From assembly GCA_965153355.1 (NCBI GenBank), contig OZ231127.1, positions 38,130,001-38,194,000 on the forward strand: a stretch of DNA of 64,000 bases, given 5' to 3'. Positions 24,120 to 38,175 of this stretch are shown in pieces. Below the pieces are notes generated by a model. That model did no database searches and was not told where the DNA came from. It saw only the letters and a program-made list of their open reading frames with translations. How positions within the stretch are numbered: the first letter of the stretch is position 1; each line of letters starts with the position of its first letter. This stretch comes from Flaccisagitta enflata. Lineage: Eukaryota > Chaetognatha > Sagittoidea > Aphragmophora. A program made the translations under genes and the position numbers.

Positions 24120-25210
24120 GTAATGGTTTTAGGGGCCCTTTGGGGCGAATTTTGTTTGACATACCTACCATGAAGCTGTTCAAAAGTGACCAAAAATTTT
24201 GCAGGAAGCTATTTCATGGCTGAAATGAGAATTTCCATTTCAAATTTTTTTTTAATCCAAGTATCTTTGGACGCGCAGTGAATTAATGAGTGATCCTTTG
24301 AGGTTTTACGGGCCCTTTTGGGCCTTTTTAGGTACCCCAACCATCACTCACCATCATGATTCCTTTCCATCAGTCTCTTACATCAAGAAGAGTAGTCCAA
24401 ACAAATTTGAAGGATTGGCCTTTGAACAAGAAATTTTTACCAAAAAAAAGTTTAGGTAATAGGTCATTTTAGTTTTTTGGGGTGTAGGTTTCCAGGGCCC
24501 TTATAGAGCCCCCAAACCACCAGCAATAGATTCCCATGCATTTTCTTTTTAGATTATGTCTTTTTCCAGGTACTTTTAGTATGATTTTTCAGTATTTACA
24601 GCTTCTTGAAGGCTACAAAATTGTTTTTTTCATTTACCAGGTCATTTTGAACCTTAAAATCGGCTATTTTTTGGAAATATCTGCTGAAATTTTTTCTGGG
24701 ATCTCCCAAGATGCATGACTAACCATTTTCAAAAAATTGGATTTAGGGACTTTGAAATAGTGTTTCATGTTAGAAAACTCAAAATTGTTTTTTTTGGTCG
24801 AATTTTGGTTTTTAGCATAATTTCAACATGAAGCTGTTCGGGTAAAAAACTTTGCAGGAAGATTGTTGCATAAAATGAGAAGTTCCATTTCAAATTTTGT
24901 AGAATCCAAGCATTTTTAGATGCGCAATGAATTAAAGAGACATTTTTTATGTTTTACGGCCCTTTGGGCCTTTTTAGGCACTCCAACCATCACTTTCCAT
25001 GATGATCATTTTTTTCAGTCTCTTACATCAAGAAGTATTACCACCAAAAATTTGGGGGTTGTCTCATTACAAAAATTTTCAACAAAAATAGCCAAAATAG
25101 GCTATTTTTGGCTGTTTTTTTGGGTGCGTTTCTAGGGGCCCCCTCGTAGGGCCCTAAAAACATCAAAAATGGATTCCTGATGCAATTTTACATAGAAATC
25201 ACTTTTTTTT
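24120..25210. repeat. Diverged tandem duplication, period about 658 bp
   Basis: Two copies: about 24120-24690 and 24790-25210. ATGAAGCTGTTC occurs at 24170 and 24828. Both then have TTTGCAGGAAG, AATTCCATTTCAAATTT-like, GGGCCTTTTTAGG, and CAGTCTCTTACATCAAGAAG. No long reading frame is shared. Confidence 0.8.
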
Positions 25211-25344
25211 GGCCACCCTCAAAGATTTTTTTTTTTTTTACATGCTAGCTGAAGATATGCAGGTGAGGGTTTTTGCCACTCTGGTTTATTTTGATCTTGT
25301 TTTTATGCCTTTTGGCTATCGGGAAGAAAAACGAACAGAAAGAA
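25211..25344. other. Short unassigned spacer
   Basis: No feature is recognised. Confidence 0.3.
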
Positions 25345-25515
25345 AACAAGGCCGTATACACGGCTACCCAAGTCGCGGGGGGTGGGGCGGGAAGGGACAG
25401 TGATAAAATGGCTAACAAAGCGTTTGGGCAAGGGCAGTAATTTAAAACCGCCCATAAATGACAAAAAAAAAAATTACAGACCAACCGACTGACAGACAAA
25501 GTGGATTACAGAGCA
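25345..25515 (+). mobile_element. HINE-like element, subfamily A, hairpin end lost
   Basis: AACAAGGCCGTATACACGGC and TACCCAAGTCGCGGGG at the left; GGGCAAGGGCAGTAATTT in the middle; degenerate GACC repeats at 25478-25500. Then AAAGTGGATTACAGAG without the terminal hairpin. Confidence 0.65.
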
Positions 25516-25595
25516 AAAAAAAACAACGTAGAAACAAAGAAAGACAGAATGCTAACGAGATATTAAGATGGAAAAAAAGAAAGATAAATTGCGGA

Positions 25596-25635
<40 letters not shown>

Positions 25636-25653
25636 AGGAAAGAAAGAAAGAAA

Positions 25654-25719
<66 letters not shown>

Positions 25720-26215
25720 AAGAAAGAGGATAAAGAAAGAAAGATAGAAAGAAAGAGGATAAAGAAAGAAAGATAGAAATAAAGCGGATAAATATACAAA
25801 GACGTAAAGGAAGATGAACGAAAACAAGAAGAAAAGATAAAGAAGAAAAAACTAAAAGCAGGTCAAACGGATTCGGTGGATTTGCGGGGTTTGTTCTTTA
25901 TGTTAAGATAAAAAAAAGGGAAATTGATAGAAAGGCTTTTATGTTGCAAGTTCATGACGCGACGGAAAAAAAGCCGAAAAGTAGAGCAGAAAATGCCATT
26001 GAATTGATGCCATTTTGGAAAGCAACGATTGTTCAATGAAATGACGCCTCGTCTTTCGTGCAGAGAAACGAACAATGAGATGGAGATCAACCAACAGGCC
26101 CAACTGTTAACGACGTCTATAACTCAATATAATACAAGCCACTACATTTTGATACAATGACGGGTGCGATGGTCACGGGTGAAAGCCACTCTTTGAGTAT
26201 GGTAACAACGCTTTT
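25516..26215. repeat. (AAAG)n tract and unassigned flank
   Basis: AAAG 25597-25790, its right end made of a higher-order GATAGAAAGAAAGAGGATAA unit. The sequence from 25800 to 26215 is unassigned. Confidence 0.85.
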
Positions 26216-26366
26216 AACAAGGCCGGATACACGGCAATCCAGTCGCGGACGGTTGGGCAGGAGCAGTAATGTGAAAACCACTCGGAATTCAAAAATGTGA
26301 CCTTCCGACCGACCGACCTACCGACCGACCGACACGGCAAGGTGTAGAGTCGCGTGTCCGCGACTA
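26216..26366 (+). mobile_element. HINE-like element, subfamily A, short complete copy
   Basis: The left end is AACAAGGCCGGATACACGGC. Then GGTTGGGCAGGAGCAGTAAT, (GACC)n 26305-26333, and the terminal hairpin AGTCGCG-TGTC-CGCGACT. At 151 bp it is the shortest complete copy. Confidence 0.8.
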
Positions 26367-26391
26367 ACAATGGCGTTGTGAAAAAAAGTGA

Positions 26392-26463
<72 letters not shown>

Positions 26464-26506
26464 CCACAACCACAACCACAACCACAACCACAGCAACAGC
26501 AACAGC

Positions 26507-26583
<77 letters not shown>

Positions 26584-26597
26584 CGACAACGACAACG

Positions 26598-26685
<88 letters not shown>

Positions 26686-26693
26686 CGACAGCG

Positions 26694-26763
<70 letters not shown>

Positions 26764-26765
26764 CG
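26392..26765. repeat. (AAC)n/(ACG)n microsatellite
   Basis: AAC with ACC, AGC and ACG segments. The poly-Asn, poly-Thr and poly-Cys frames are artefacts. Confidence 0.95.
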
Positions 26766-27183
26766 AGACAAGCCTCGTCAAGAGTCCATACAAGATCTCT
26801 CCCGCTTAGTTGCAGAGGTCATACATGTATTGTCTTCCAATACAAAACCGACAGCTCTTGTTCTTTTCAATCGCCTACACGCGCTTGTCTACGTCACTCG
26901 TTTGGTTACTAAGTCGGTCCGTACACCGGTACGTTCTTCCCCTCCTTTCCCTTGGCTTATCGTTTCTTTTCGGGTCTGCACGAACCGTTTTCTACATCGC
27001 TGCTTCTTTCTTATTTCTAAAGTAGTTTCCGCATCTGCCTACCCCCACGTGATAACGACTTTGTCTATTTCAATGAGGCAACCACAGGAGCCACCTGTCG
27101 AGCTGCGGACTAGAAATTTGGTTGTACAAACGACATGTATTCTTTCTTACGTTTCAACAATTAGTGAATTCTTGCAAAAGCGT
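26766..27183. other. Unassigned sequence
   Basis: Frames at 26810-27186 have no recognisable domain. Confidence 0.4.
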
Positions 27184-27540
27184 TAGTTATTCAGGGGTAC
27201 CTGATGCCCTTGAGTTAATTTAAGTGGGGATATGATGGTGAGAGCGGCAGTGGTCCCAAAGGGATCAATGACCTAATCTTTGACTCAAAGGGTGTCATTG
27301 AGAGTCATGAGGACTCTTTGGCCCTTTAGAGTTGGGATGAAGGGCTTTGGGTAAGATTCAAGGCTGAAATTCGGGCCTTGAGGCCGGAATTTTTACCATG
27401 TGTCTGATATTCAGTCCTTTAGGCTGGAATTTTAATCTTAGGCCTGAGATTTAAGCCTTGAGACTGGGATTTTGGATCTTGAGGCTTTGATTTGGGCCTC
27501 AGGGTTGACATTGGGGTCCCAAGGCGATATTTCAAGTGAG
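27184..27540 (+). mobile_element. CTAGTC-family element, left part only, diverged
   Basis: It starts TAGTTATTCAGGGGTACCTG. Then GCGGCAGTGGTCCCAAAGGG with ATCAATGACCTAATC, and decayed 20-bp units (GGCTGGAATTTTAATCTTAG type) to about 27530. No right arm is seen. Confidence 0.55.
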
Positions 27541-27965
27541 TGAAAGTAGGGACGTGGTAAGGGTCGATTTTCTTGCCGCGTCCACCGCTTCCGCTTCCGC
27601 TTCCATTATGCAGTTTAAATGCTACAAGCTCTCCCACCCACCCAATTGGAAGCGATCAACCGCTTCCGCTTGCCTAGCTGAAAGCCCTGAAACCATTCCT
27701 AGGCTCAAAACAAGAACATGATAATGATGCTTATCAGATTCATGTTTACTTCAGCTGGACGTGGACGCCTTGGCCATGACCGCGACCGCAACCTTAGCCC
27801 TGGCCGAATCCGCGGTCAGGTGCCAGAAAACGCCTCTTGTTTTGAGGGGCTTCTTTTCTTTCGTCGTTGTTTCCAGCATCTCGTGAAGGGTTTTGGCGTT
27901 TGTGTCTTTGAATCCTAATTGGGAGACCAACCTATCAAAGACCAATGGGCAATGGCCCCCTCAAG
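27541..27965. other. Unassigned sequence
   Basis: Contains a short CCGCTTCCGCTTCCGCTT repeat near 27583. Nothing else is recognised. Confidence 0.4.
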
Positions 27966-28245
<280 letters not shown>

Positions 28246-29029
28246 CAGACAAACAGCGTTGTGAAATTTCTTCCTTTGCCAACTCAAAGAAATAATGGCC
28301 GCCTTCATCCAAACCCCATTTGAGTCTCTTTAGAATCGGACCGCAGCCAAACTAGCTTTGGGGGTTAGTTTTTAGGTCAGTTCAAGAAGACAACAACTTA
28401 AAAAACGAAAACGAGGCGTGGAGGAGTGGAATGAGGAAGGAGAGTGAGACAGACAGAGACAGAGACAAAGAGAAATTGGGAAAGAACAAGAAATAAAGAG
28501 AATGTAAAAAGAAAAGGAAAAAACACAGGACTGGTAGTACACACCTTTATACCACTTCGAAACAAGGGAAAAAAAGAAAAAAGTTCTGCTTCCCATGACA
28601 AATCACCCGAGGATTGAAACATTTTTTCCTCGTTTCATTGTTCCATAATCCATTCTAAGCTACAAGACTTAAGTATACCTTTTAAGTCTTGTGTTGTCTA
28701 GGTTCACATAAAAGATGTTAGCCGGGAAAGTAAAGGTGGCGACAGAAAGTTCTGGACGCTAGTTTCCTCCAAAGTCCAAAGTGTCTATTTTCTCGTTGAT
28801 TGAATTGTATCAACATACGGAACTGTTTACCTTGCCCATGTCTAGCACAGATTGTGCTCTTCACAAATCAAATTATTCATCTTTTCCTATACTGTTAATC
28901 TTCATAACTATAATTCTTGAAGAACGCACTATTGGAATTAGACAGCTCCTTTACTCTTCAGAATATGATTGTCAGGGTGTCACAAAGTGCCCGAGCACGC
29001 GAGCGGCGCTCGTAGGAAGCTAGCTAGGC
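28246..29029. other. Unassigned sequence
   Basis: No gene or recognised repeat, apart from a short GACA run near 28447. Confidence 0.4.
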
Positions 29030-29242
29030 TGGTAGGAAGGAAAGGGGGGAAGAAGGAAAGAAAGAAAAAAAAGAGGAAGAAGGAAAGAATAAAAGGAAGG
29101 AAAAGGAAGGAAAAGGAAGGAAAAGAAAGGAAAAGAAAGGAAGAAGGGAAGAGGAAGGAAAGAAAGAAGGAAGAAAGGAAGGAAGGAAGGAGGGAAGGAA
29201 GGAAGGAAGAAGAAAGGCAGAAAAAGGAATGAAGGAAGAAAA
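29030..29242. repeat. (GGAA)n microsatellite
   Basis: Degenerate GGAA/GAAA tract ending AAGGCAGAAAAAGGAATGAA. The same end recurs at about 30500-30525 and 30750. Confidence 0.9.
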
Positions 29243-29778
29243 CTAGTCATCCAAGGATCGCACATGGTCAGCGGTACCCGATGCCCTGCTTGGGGTGACC
29301 AAGTGAAGTAGTGGAGTGAGAGCAGGGCAGCGGCCCCAAAGGGCCGATGTCCTGTAGGACACAGGGGGGAATTTCCAGACGTCCTGAGGGGGAATATAGC
29401 AGGACTAAGAGGCAATTGAGGCGGGGTTTGAGGTCTGGGGGGAAGATTTATGCCTGAAGATTAGATTTGAGGTCTGAGGGCAGGCTTTAGGCCTTGGGGA
29501 CAGATTTGAGGCCTGGAGGGCTGATTTGAGGCCTGGAATGCAGATTTGAGGTCTGGAGAGCGTATTCGAGGCCTTGAGAGCTGATTTGAGGCCTTGAGAG
29601 CTGATTTGAGGCCTGGAGAGCTGATTTGAGGCCCTGATAGCTGATTTGAGGTCTGGAGGGCTAATTTGAGGGCTTAGAGGGCCTGAGAGTGAGGATATGA
29701 GGACTGATGGCCAAACGGGACGGACGAAGACGGACGTGAAATTCCCAGTGTCCTACAGACATCGGCCCGCCGCTGCCC
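29243..29778 (+). mobile_element. CTAGTC-family foldback element
   Basis: Starts CTAGTCATCCAAGGATCGCA with GGTCAGCGGTACCCGATGCC. The left arm GCAGCGGCCCCAAAGGGCC is near 29327. The core is 20-bp units (CTGATTTGAGGCCTGGAGAG) at 29400-29700. A short (GACG)n near 29727 and the right arm to GCCGCTGCCC complete it. The right arm has small deletions. Confidence 0.75.
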
Positions 29779-29790
29779 AAAGGAAGGAAA

Positions 29791-30383
29791 CCAGTATCCA
29801 AGGATCGCACATGGTCAGCGGTACCGATGCCCTGCTTGGAGTGATTAGCTGAAGAAGCTGAGTGAGGGCAGCGGCCCAAGGGCCGATGTCCTGTAGGACA
29901 CAGGTGAATTTCCAGACGTCCTGAGAAACACATTTAAGGACTGAGTTGATTGATTGGAGAACAGTAATGAGATCAGGGATGAGGGCAGATTTGAACCTGA
30001 GAGGGTCATTTTTTGGGCTGAATTGAGACCGATTTTAGGTTTGAGAGGTCTGATTTCAGGCCTGAAATGGTTGATTTTGGGCCTGACAAGGCTGATCTAG
30101 TACCTTAGTGGGCTGATTTTGGGCTTGAGTGAGCTAATTTAGGATCTAGAAGGGCTGATTTTGGGTCTGAGAGGGGTGATTTTGGGTCTGAGAGGGCTGA
30201 CTTGTGGCCTGAGAGGGCTGATTTGGGGTCTGAGAGGGCTGATTTGGGGTCTGAGAGGGCTGATTTGGGGCCTGAGAGGGGCCTCGGGGGGGGGGGGGGG
30301 GACGGACGGACGTACGTACGGACGGATGTCTGGAAATTCACCCCTGTGTCCTACAGGACATCGGCCCTTTGGGGCCGCTGCCC
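29791..30383 (+). mobile_element. CTAGTC-family foldback element, tandem neighbour
   Basis: Starts CCAGTATCCAAGGATCGCAC; left arm near 29870-29925; 20-bp core (CTGATTTGGGGTCTGAGAGG) 30000-30285; G-run 30287-30300; (GACG)n; right arm TGTCCTACAGGACATCGGCC and GGGGCCGCTGCCC. It lies only about 12 bp from the previous copy, in the same orientation. Confidence 0.75.
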
Positions 30384-30394
30384 AAAAAGGAATA

Positions 30395-30523
30395 AAGGAA
30401 GGAATTGAGGGAGGAAGGAAGGAAAGAAGTAAGGGAGGAAGGAAGGAAGGAAAAAAGGAGGGGAAGAAGGAAAGAAGGAAGGGAGGAAGGAAGGAAGGAA
30501 GGAAGGAAGAAGAAAGGCAGAAA
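30395..30523. repeat. (GGAA)n microsatellite
   Basis: GGAA/GAGG tract. Confidence 0.9.
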
Positions 30524-30716
30524 AATACTGAAGACAACTTGTAATTTCATGATGGAGATTACAGTGCAGAGTAGCAAAAACGAAGCCAAAATGTTTTTTT
30601 AGTTGCGGACACGCAACTCTATAAGAGGCTTTGTCCGTCCATCCAGGCAAAATTGTGCATTTTTGCTACTCTGCACTGTAATCTCCATCATGAAATTACA
30701 AGTTGTCTTCAGTATT
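30524..30716. repeat. 57-bp perfect inverted repeat around a HINE hairpin end
   Basis: Arms 30524-30580 and 30660-30716 are exact complements by eye (AATACTGAAGACAACTT... against ...AAGTTGTCTTCAGTATT). The 79-bp loop holds the terminus AGTTGCG-GACA-CGCAACT (30601-30618), CTATAAGAGG and GTCCGTCCATCC. Confidence 0.9.
30600..30648 (-). mobile_element. Solo HINE terminus, subfamily C
   Basis: Only the hairpin AGTTGCG/CGCAACT and a short GTCC tract are present, inside the loop of the 57-bp inverted repeat. Confidence 0.7.
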
Positions 30717-31035
30717 ATACTACCGGTGCTTGCGATGACGATTCGTCAAAGGCAGAAAAAGTTTTTCTGTCTTGTTTATGAAGGAAGGAAGGAAAAAAGA
30801 AAGGAAGGAAAGAAAGAAAGTAGGAAGGAAGGAATGAAGAAAGGAAGGAAGAAGAATAACAGAAAAAGTTTTTTCCCCTTGGTTATAAAAGAAGGAAAGA
30901 AGGAAAAAAGGAAGGAAGGAAGGCAGAAAAACTTTTTCTCCTCCTGTTTTTAAAGGAAGGAGGGAAGGAACAAAGGAAGGAAGAAAAAAAAGGAGGAAAG
31001 AAGGGAGCAAGGAGGAAGAAAGCCAAAACGTTTTT
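30717..31035. repeat. (GGAA)n with repeated CAGAAAAAGTTTTTCTG palindromes
   Basis: Three successive units of about 80-100 bp, each with a GAAAAAGTTTTT-like palindrome (30757, 30858, 30926) followed by a GGAA tract. Confidence 0.75.
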
Positions 31036-31278
31036 TAGCTGCGGACACTCAACTCTATAGGAGGCTTTGTCCGTCCATCCGTCCGTCCGTCAATTCGTCA
31101 GTCTGTCGGTCCGTCCATCCGTACGTCCATAATGATTGAGTCGAAATGTAGAAAAACAAGCGTTTTGGATACTTTTTGTGTATGTTTGAGTGTGAGGGGT
31201 GGGGATTGGGGTTTTGTTGGGTTTTGGAGGCCCCTGCCCACCTGTTTGCAACAATATTGTGACCTTGCGTCACTTGTT
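31036..31278 (-). mobile_element. HINE-like element, subfamily C, complete
   Basis: The hairpin end TAGCTGCGGACACTCAACT (31036) has arm mismatches. GTCCGTCC repeats lie at 31068-31125. The far end GTGACCTTGCGTCACTTGTT (31259-31278) is the complement of AACAAGTGACGCAAGGTCAC. The gross structure matches 11504-11736. Confidence 0.75.
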
Positions 31279-31597
31279 TTTTCCATCATATGTAAAATTT
31301 TCTTAAATACACATTTGTTTAGATAAAATTCTAGTTTATACGAATATAAAGCCTTAAAAATCCCAGCCCCAAGGCTCAGAACCTCCGCCTTAGGGCTCAA
31401 ATCTCAACCTCTGGGTATCGGAATAATAAGCGCCTATATGTCTCTACCCTAAGGCCAAAAAATTCTCTATGATTCCTATCAGCTCAAGCATGGGTAATGG
31501 GTATCTTTTGGGACTCTGACCCTCTCACCATCTCATTCCTTCATGCACTAACTTAGTGGCTTTGGGAACCCCTGATCATCTAATACTTTGTGACTAG
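31279..31597 (-). mobile_element. CTAGTC-family remnant, diverged
   Basis: The - strand start TAGTCACAAAGTATTAGATG at 31597-31578 and decayed core units (CCCAGCCCCAAGGCTCAGAA type) at 31360-31410 suggest an old copy. The arms are poorly preserved. Confidence 0.4.
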
Positions 31598-31706
31598 GTA
31601 TATCATGTAACATAAGGCGTTCAACTTGCGATAATCATACGCGTATCCAGTAGGAAGGGACAGGTGGAGGATTTTTGCTCGTAGGAAGCAAAAAATTTTG
31701 TGACAC

Positions 31707-33791
<2,085 letters not shown>

Positions 33792-33973
33792 GTTTGTCGG
33801 TCGGTTGGTCGGTCGGTTGGTCGGTTGGTCGGTTGGTCGGTCCCCTTTTTACTTTTTCGGCGTTTTTGAGCTTTCTGAGCATACGGCTCCTGCCCAGATG
33901 CCCTTGTGACCTTCTCCAGCACTGCTCCTGCCCACCTGCACGCGACTAGGGTAGCCGTATGTTCGGCCTTGTT
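33792..33973 (-). mobile_element. HINE-like element, subfamily A, without hairpin
   Basis: GTCGGTTG repeats at 33795-33842 replace the hairpin end. The other end reads CACGCGACTAGGGTAGCCGT and GGCCTTGTT (33973). The middle has CTGCTCCTGCCCA, the complement of TGGGCAGGAGCAG. Confidence 0.7.
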
Positions 33974-35669
33974 TCTATTTCCCACAGGCTCGAGGTTGTC
34001 CAAAGGGCAATTGATGAATATCAAGGGGTGGGAAGCGGCAGAATATGTGGTTGAGGAAGGGTGGTAGCTACGTAGCTACGTAGCTGGAGCCATATCCGTA
34101 ATTTGCTACACACAGTTGAACCCCGCTCCAACTGAATTTCACCTGTAATAGATGCTAATACATAGTTCCCTCTGCCTGTTTTCTTTAATTTTCTTTGTTG
34201 GCTCTAACAGAATTCCGCTTAATTTGTTAGGGATTGTGCTACATTTTTAAAGTAACGCTGAATAATGTGACAGAAGTATTTTTTTTTTTCAGTCTTTTTG
34301 TTTAATTTGACATGATCGGAAAAACATTCGAATATTCGAATATTGCAAGTTTTATTGAAGATATTTAACTGCCCGTATCATGTGTAAAGAAGAGCGCCGC
34401 TGGGGAAGCCTAAAAAGGGGTATTACCCTGCACCTTTCAATGATTTTGAAAAAAATTATTCATTTGAATTTTTTTTCTAAAGCTTAAGCGGAGAGGCAAA
34501 AACAAATTCTAATGAAGGGAACCACAAAACAACAACTCCCTTCCTCGATTTTTCATCAGTTTTCAATGTTTAAGCATGTAATTTCCTTATAGTTTAGCAT
34601 AAGAGACTGTTATGAAGGTAAAATCAAATAAGAAAAAAGCGGCGGCATATGAATTCCAGTATGTCTAGCCTGCGCTTCTTTTTAGGTTTACTATGTTTCC
34701 CAAGATGAGATTGTAGAATTTGAAACAAAGATTTTTAAATATAGCCACTCCCACTAGTAGAAAAGTCTGGGATAGCTGGTTTCTGAAAAGCCACATGTTT
34801 TCTCTTCATGAAACGCAACTAATGATTAAAGCTAAAGCACTATATCTCAGGCAAAGCCACAAGAATGCTTGTCTTTTATCTCACTTCTGAATAAAATGCT
34901 CAAACACATGCAAACTGATACAATAAATGACAGAATTGTCATGAAAGCATCTTTTCATATAATAAGTGACTTTGAACATTATTCAGGTATCTGCCGACCC
35001 AAAACTGACATTTCACTTGATAAACACATACAAATTTATCAATGACATATTCAGACCTAATATTCTAACATTGATGTTAAGTACAGTTGCTCATTTTTGC
35101 CGAAGAGAAAAAAAAATGAAAAGACCAAAAATACGGTCTATTCACCTAGATGTCTCATTCTTTACTGTTCACCCAAGCCTCCCACCTCGTTCTTTTCATT
35201 TCTTCTCACGCACCAAAAACGAATCCAGTTTCTCACTTGTTCCATGTTCCATGCTTCCATATTTAGCTTTGACTTGCTTTCCATCTATTTTTCTCTCTCT
35301 TTTTTACTCTGTCTCCTCTTGTTTATCTTTCGAATCAATTTTGATTCTATTTGCTTTTCCCCTCCCATGAAACTGATAAACCCATTTTTTTCTTTTTTGG
35401 TAAATAAATACTTTCCTCCATTTCCCGTTCATGCAGAGTTTTATATATCTCTTTTTCCGTATTTTGGGCATTCATTTTTTTTTTGGCGCGGATGAATCCC
35501 TAAAATCAGAGAAAATAGCGAGGAGATAGTTAGGGAGGTATGCAGTTGAACCCCGCGCCAACGGTACTCCTTCTAAGTTCTAACAGAATTTCACCCATAA
35601 CAGATGCTAATTTATTGTCCCTGATTTGTTTTATTATCCGCATTGGCTCTTAAAGAATTCCACCTATCG
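33974..35669. other. Unassigned AT-rich sequence with two pogo-MITE-like ends
   Basis: CAGTTGAACCCCGCTCCAAC at 34113 and CAGTTGAACCCCGCGCCAAC at 35543 match the left terminus of the complete MITE at 40911-41602. Each is followed by 110-130 bp of related sequence (CTAACAGAATT, AACAGATGCTAAT). No matching right ends were found. The frames at 34966-35495 have no domains. Confidence 0.5.
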
Positions 35670-35814
35670 AGAAGGAGAAGAAGAAGAAGAAGAAGAAGAA
35701 AAAAAGAAAAGAAAAGAAAAAGAAAAGAAAAAGAAAACGAAAAAAAGAAAAGAAAAAGAAAAGAAGAAAAGAAAAGAAAAAGAAAAAAAAGAAAAGAAAA
35801 GAAAAGAAAAGAAA

Positions 35815-35846
<32 letters not shown>

Positions 35847-36035
35847 GAGGAAAAAGAAGAAAAAAAGAAAGAAGACGAGGAAGGAGCAGAAGAAGAACAA
35901 AAACAAAAACAAAAGCAAAAGCAAAAGCAAAAGCAAAAGCAAAAACAAAAACAAAAACAAAAACAAAAACAAAAACAAAAACAAAAACAAAAACAAAAAC
36001 AAAAACAAAAACAAAAACGAAACGAAACAAAAACA
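35670..36035. repeat. (GAAA)n then (AAAAC)n microsatellites
   Basis: AAG/GAAA tract 35670-35880, then AAAAGC/AAAAAC 35897-36035. Frames are artefacts. Confidence 0.95.
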
Positions 36036-36609
36036 AAATGTAAAAAAAGACGCGAAGAAGTTTAGCACGACTGGCTTTGCAATGCAAGGGAAATTGGAAT
36101 GCTGGGAATTCAGTTTTGACTTTCTATTCTCATTTCTCAACCACAATCGACCATCGCCTGTTTGCAACGAATCCCCCATTTTATTTTCATTTTCAACACA
36201 TGTCCTTGTAACTATGACTTTTTTTTTGTTGCTCACACGCGACTCTGTCCCCTTCTTTGGCTGTCGATCTATCAATTGGTGTGTTACATTTTTCATTCCA
36301 TTTACAGGCGGTCTTTACGTCACAGCTTGAGTAGCCTATTTATCCTTCACCCCCCCCCTGCACATGACTTGGGCGAGCTTTCTTTGTAGATGAATTTTCT
36401 GAGCTGTAATTTTACGAGACCATTTTCTTGACAATAAACTTTCTATGCTGTAATTTCGACTGCACCATTTCTTCACCATTTCTCCGTCTTTTTTTCCCTC
36501 CAATCATAATTCTTTTTGACGAAATACACTTGGAAGGGAATCATATTACCCCTTGAGAAGAATGAAGAAAAAGGGGGAAAACGTTTCAAATTTCCTAATA
36601 AAACTCTCA
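36036..36609. other. Unassigned sequence with a possible decayed HINE
   Basis: TTGCTCACACGCGACTCTGT at 36229 and GCACATGACTTGGGCGAGCT at 36360 loosely resemble the two HINE ends in - orientation. Nothing else is recognised. Confidence 0.3.
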
Positions 36610-37030
36610 AGATGTAATAAAAAGAATGAAAGAAAGAAAAAGAAAAGTAAAGTTAAGTAAAAAAAAAAAGTAAAGTTAAGTAAAAAGAAAAGAAAGGAAG
36701 TTTCCTTCCTTGAGAAGTCATACTTGCACGTCTTTGCCATTCCTATTCTCCCTCGGGTCAGATTCCACTCACTTCCTCTTCGCCTTCCCTTCTCTCGCTT
36801 TCATTCTTTGCTCTTCGTTTCTTTTTTCTTGTTCGGTTTCTCCTCCCCCCCCCCCTCTCCTTCCCGCCCACACTTTTTTAACGTCTGTGCGTCTGTCATA
36901 GTAATGTAAGAGATTTTGTCTATCCATTCGGTTTCGGACTAAAGGAAATGAGATAACTGGCAAACTGCAAATCAAAGCTCTTGTGTGTATCTGACATTCG
37001 CATTGCACTGTACTCGCCATCAAGTCCAAG
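36610..37030 (+). repeat. Segmental duplication, copy 2, first block
   Basis: Counterpart of 3543-3892: same GAAGTTTCCTTCCTTGAGAA, AACGTCTGTGCGTCTGTCAT and TTGCACTGT landmarks, with small tract differences. Confidence 0.8.
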
Positions 37031-37631
37031 AGGGCGACCGTCGCGTGCCTCTGGAAATGACAAACAAAAGAATAAAAACATGGGGTCCTGTAAAAAAATG
37101 TAAAGAATTTTAAAAGATGTTAAAAAGTGTTCAAATATGTAAAAGATAATAAAAAGGAATAATAGAAAATAAACAACAAAAATAAAAGATAAACAATGAT
37201 AAACAATAATAAACACTAATAAAAAGAAAACATATTTTTCCTGAAATAACCAATAAGAAATGATATACTAAAATAAACAACAATTAACAATAGAAAACAA
37301 GTAGCAATAATAAACAACAATAAACAATGATGAACAATAAATAACAACTATAAAAAACAACACTTATTTTACCTTTTGATACCCAATAAACAATGATTGA
37401 CAAGAATAAACAAGAATAAACAAGAAAAAACAAGAATAAACATTATAAACAATAATAAACAACAACAACAATCAACAACAATAAACGATAAAAAAAAAAC
37501 AACTTGTTTTACCTTTAAATACCCAAAAAAGGCAAAAATTCAAGAATGTGACCAACGGACCGACCGATGGACCGACAGACATACCGACCGACAAACCAAG
37601 GTGCAGAGTCGCGTGCACGCGACTAAGGATA
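37031..37631. other. AT-rich AATAAACAA repeats ending in a HINE hairpin terminus
   Basis: Degenerate AATAAACAA-type repeats at 37080-37490. Then (GACC)n at 37552-37598 and the perfect hairpin AGTCGCG-TGCA-CGCGACT at 37607-37624. Copy 1 of the duplication lacks this block, so it is an insertion in copy 2. Confidence 0.65.
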
Positions 37632-38175
<544 letters not shown>

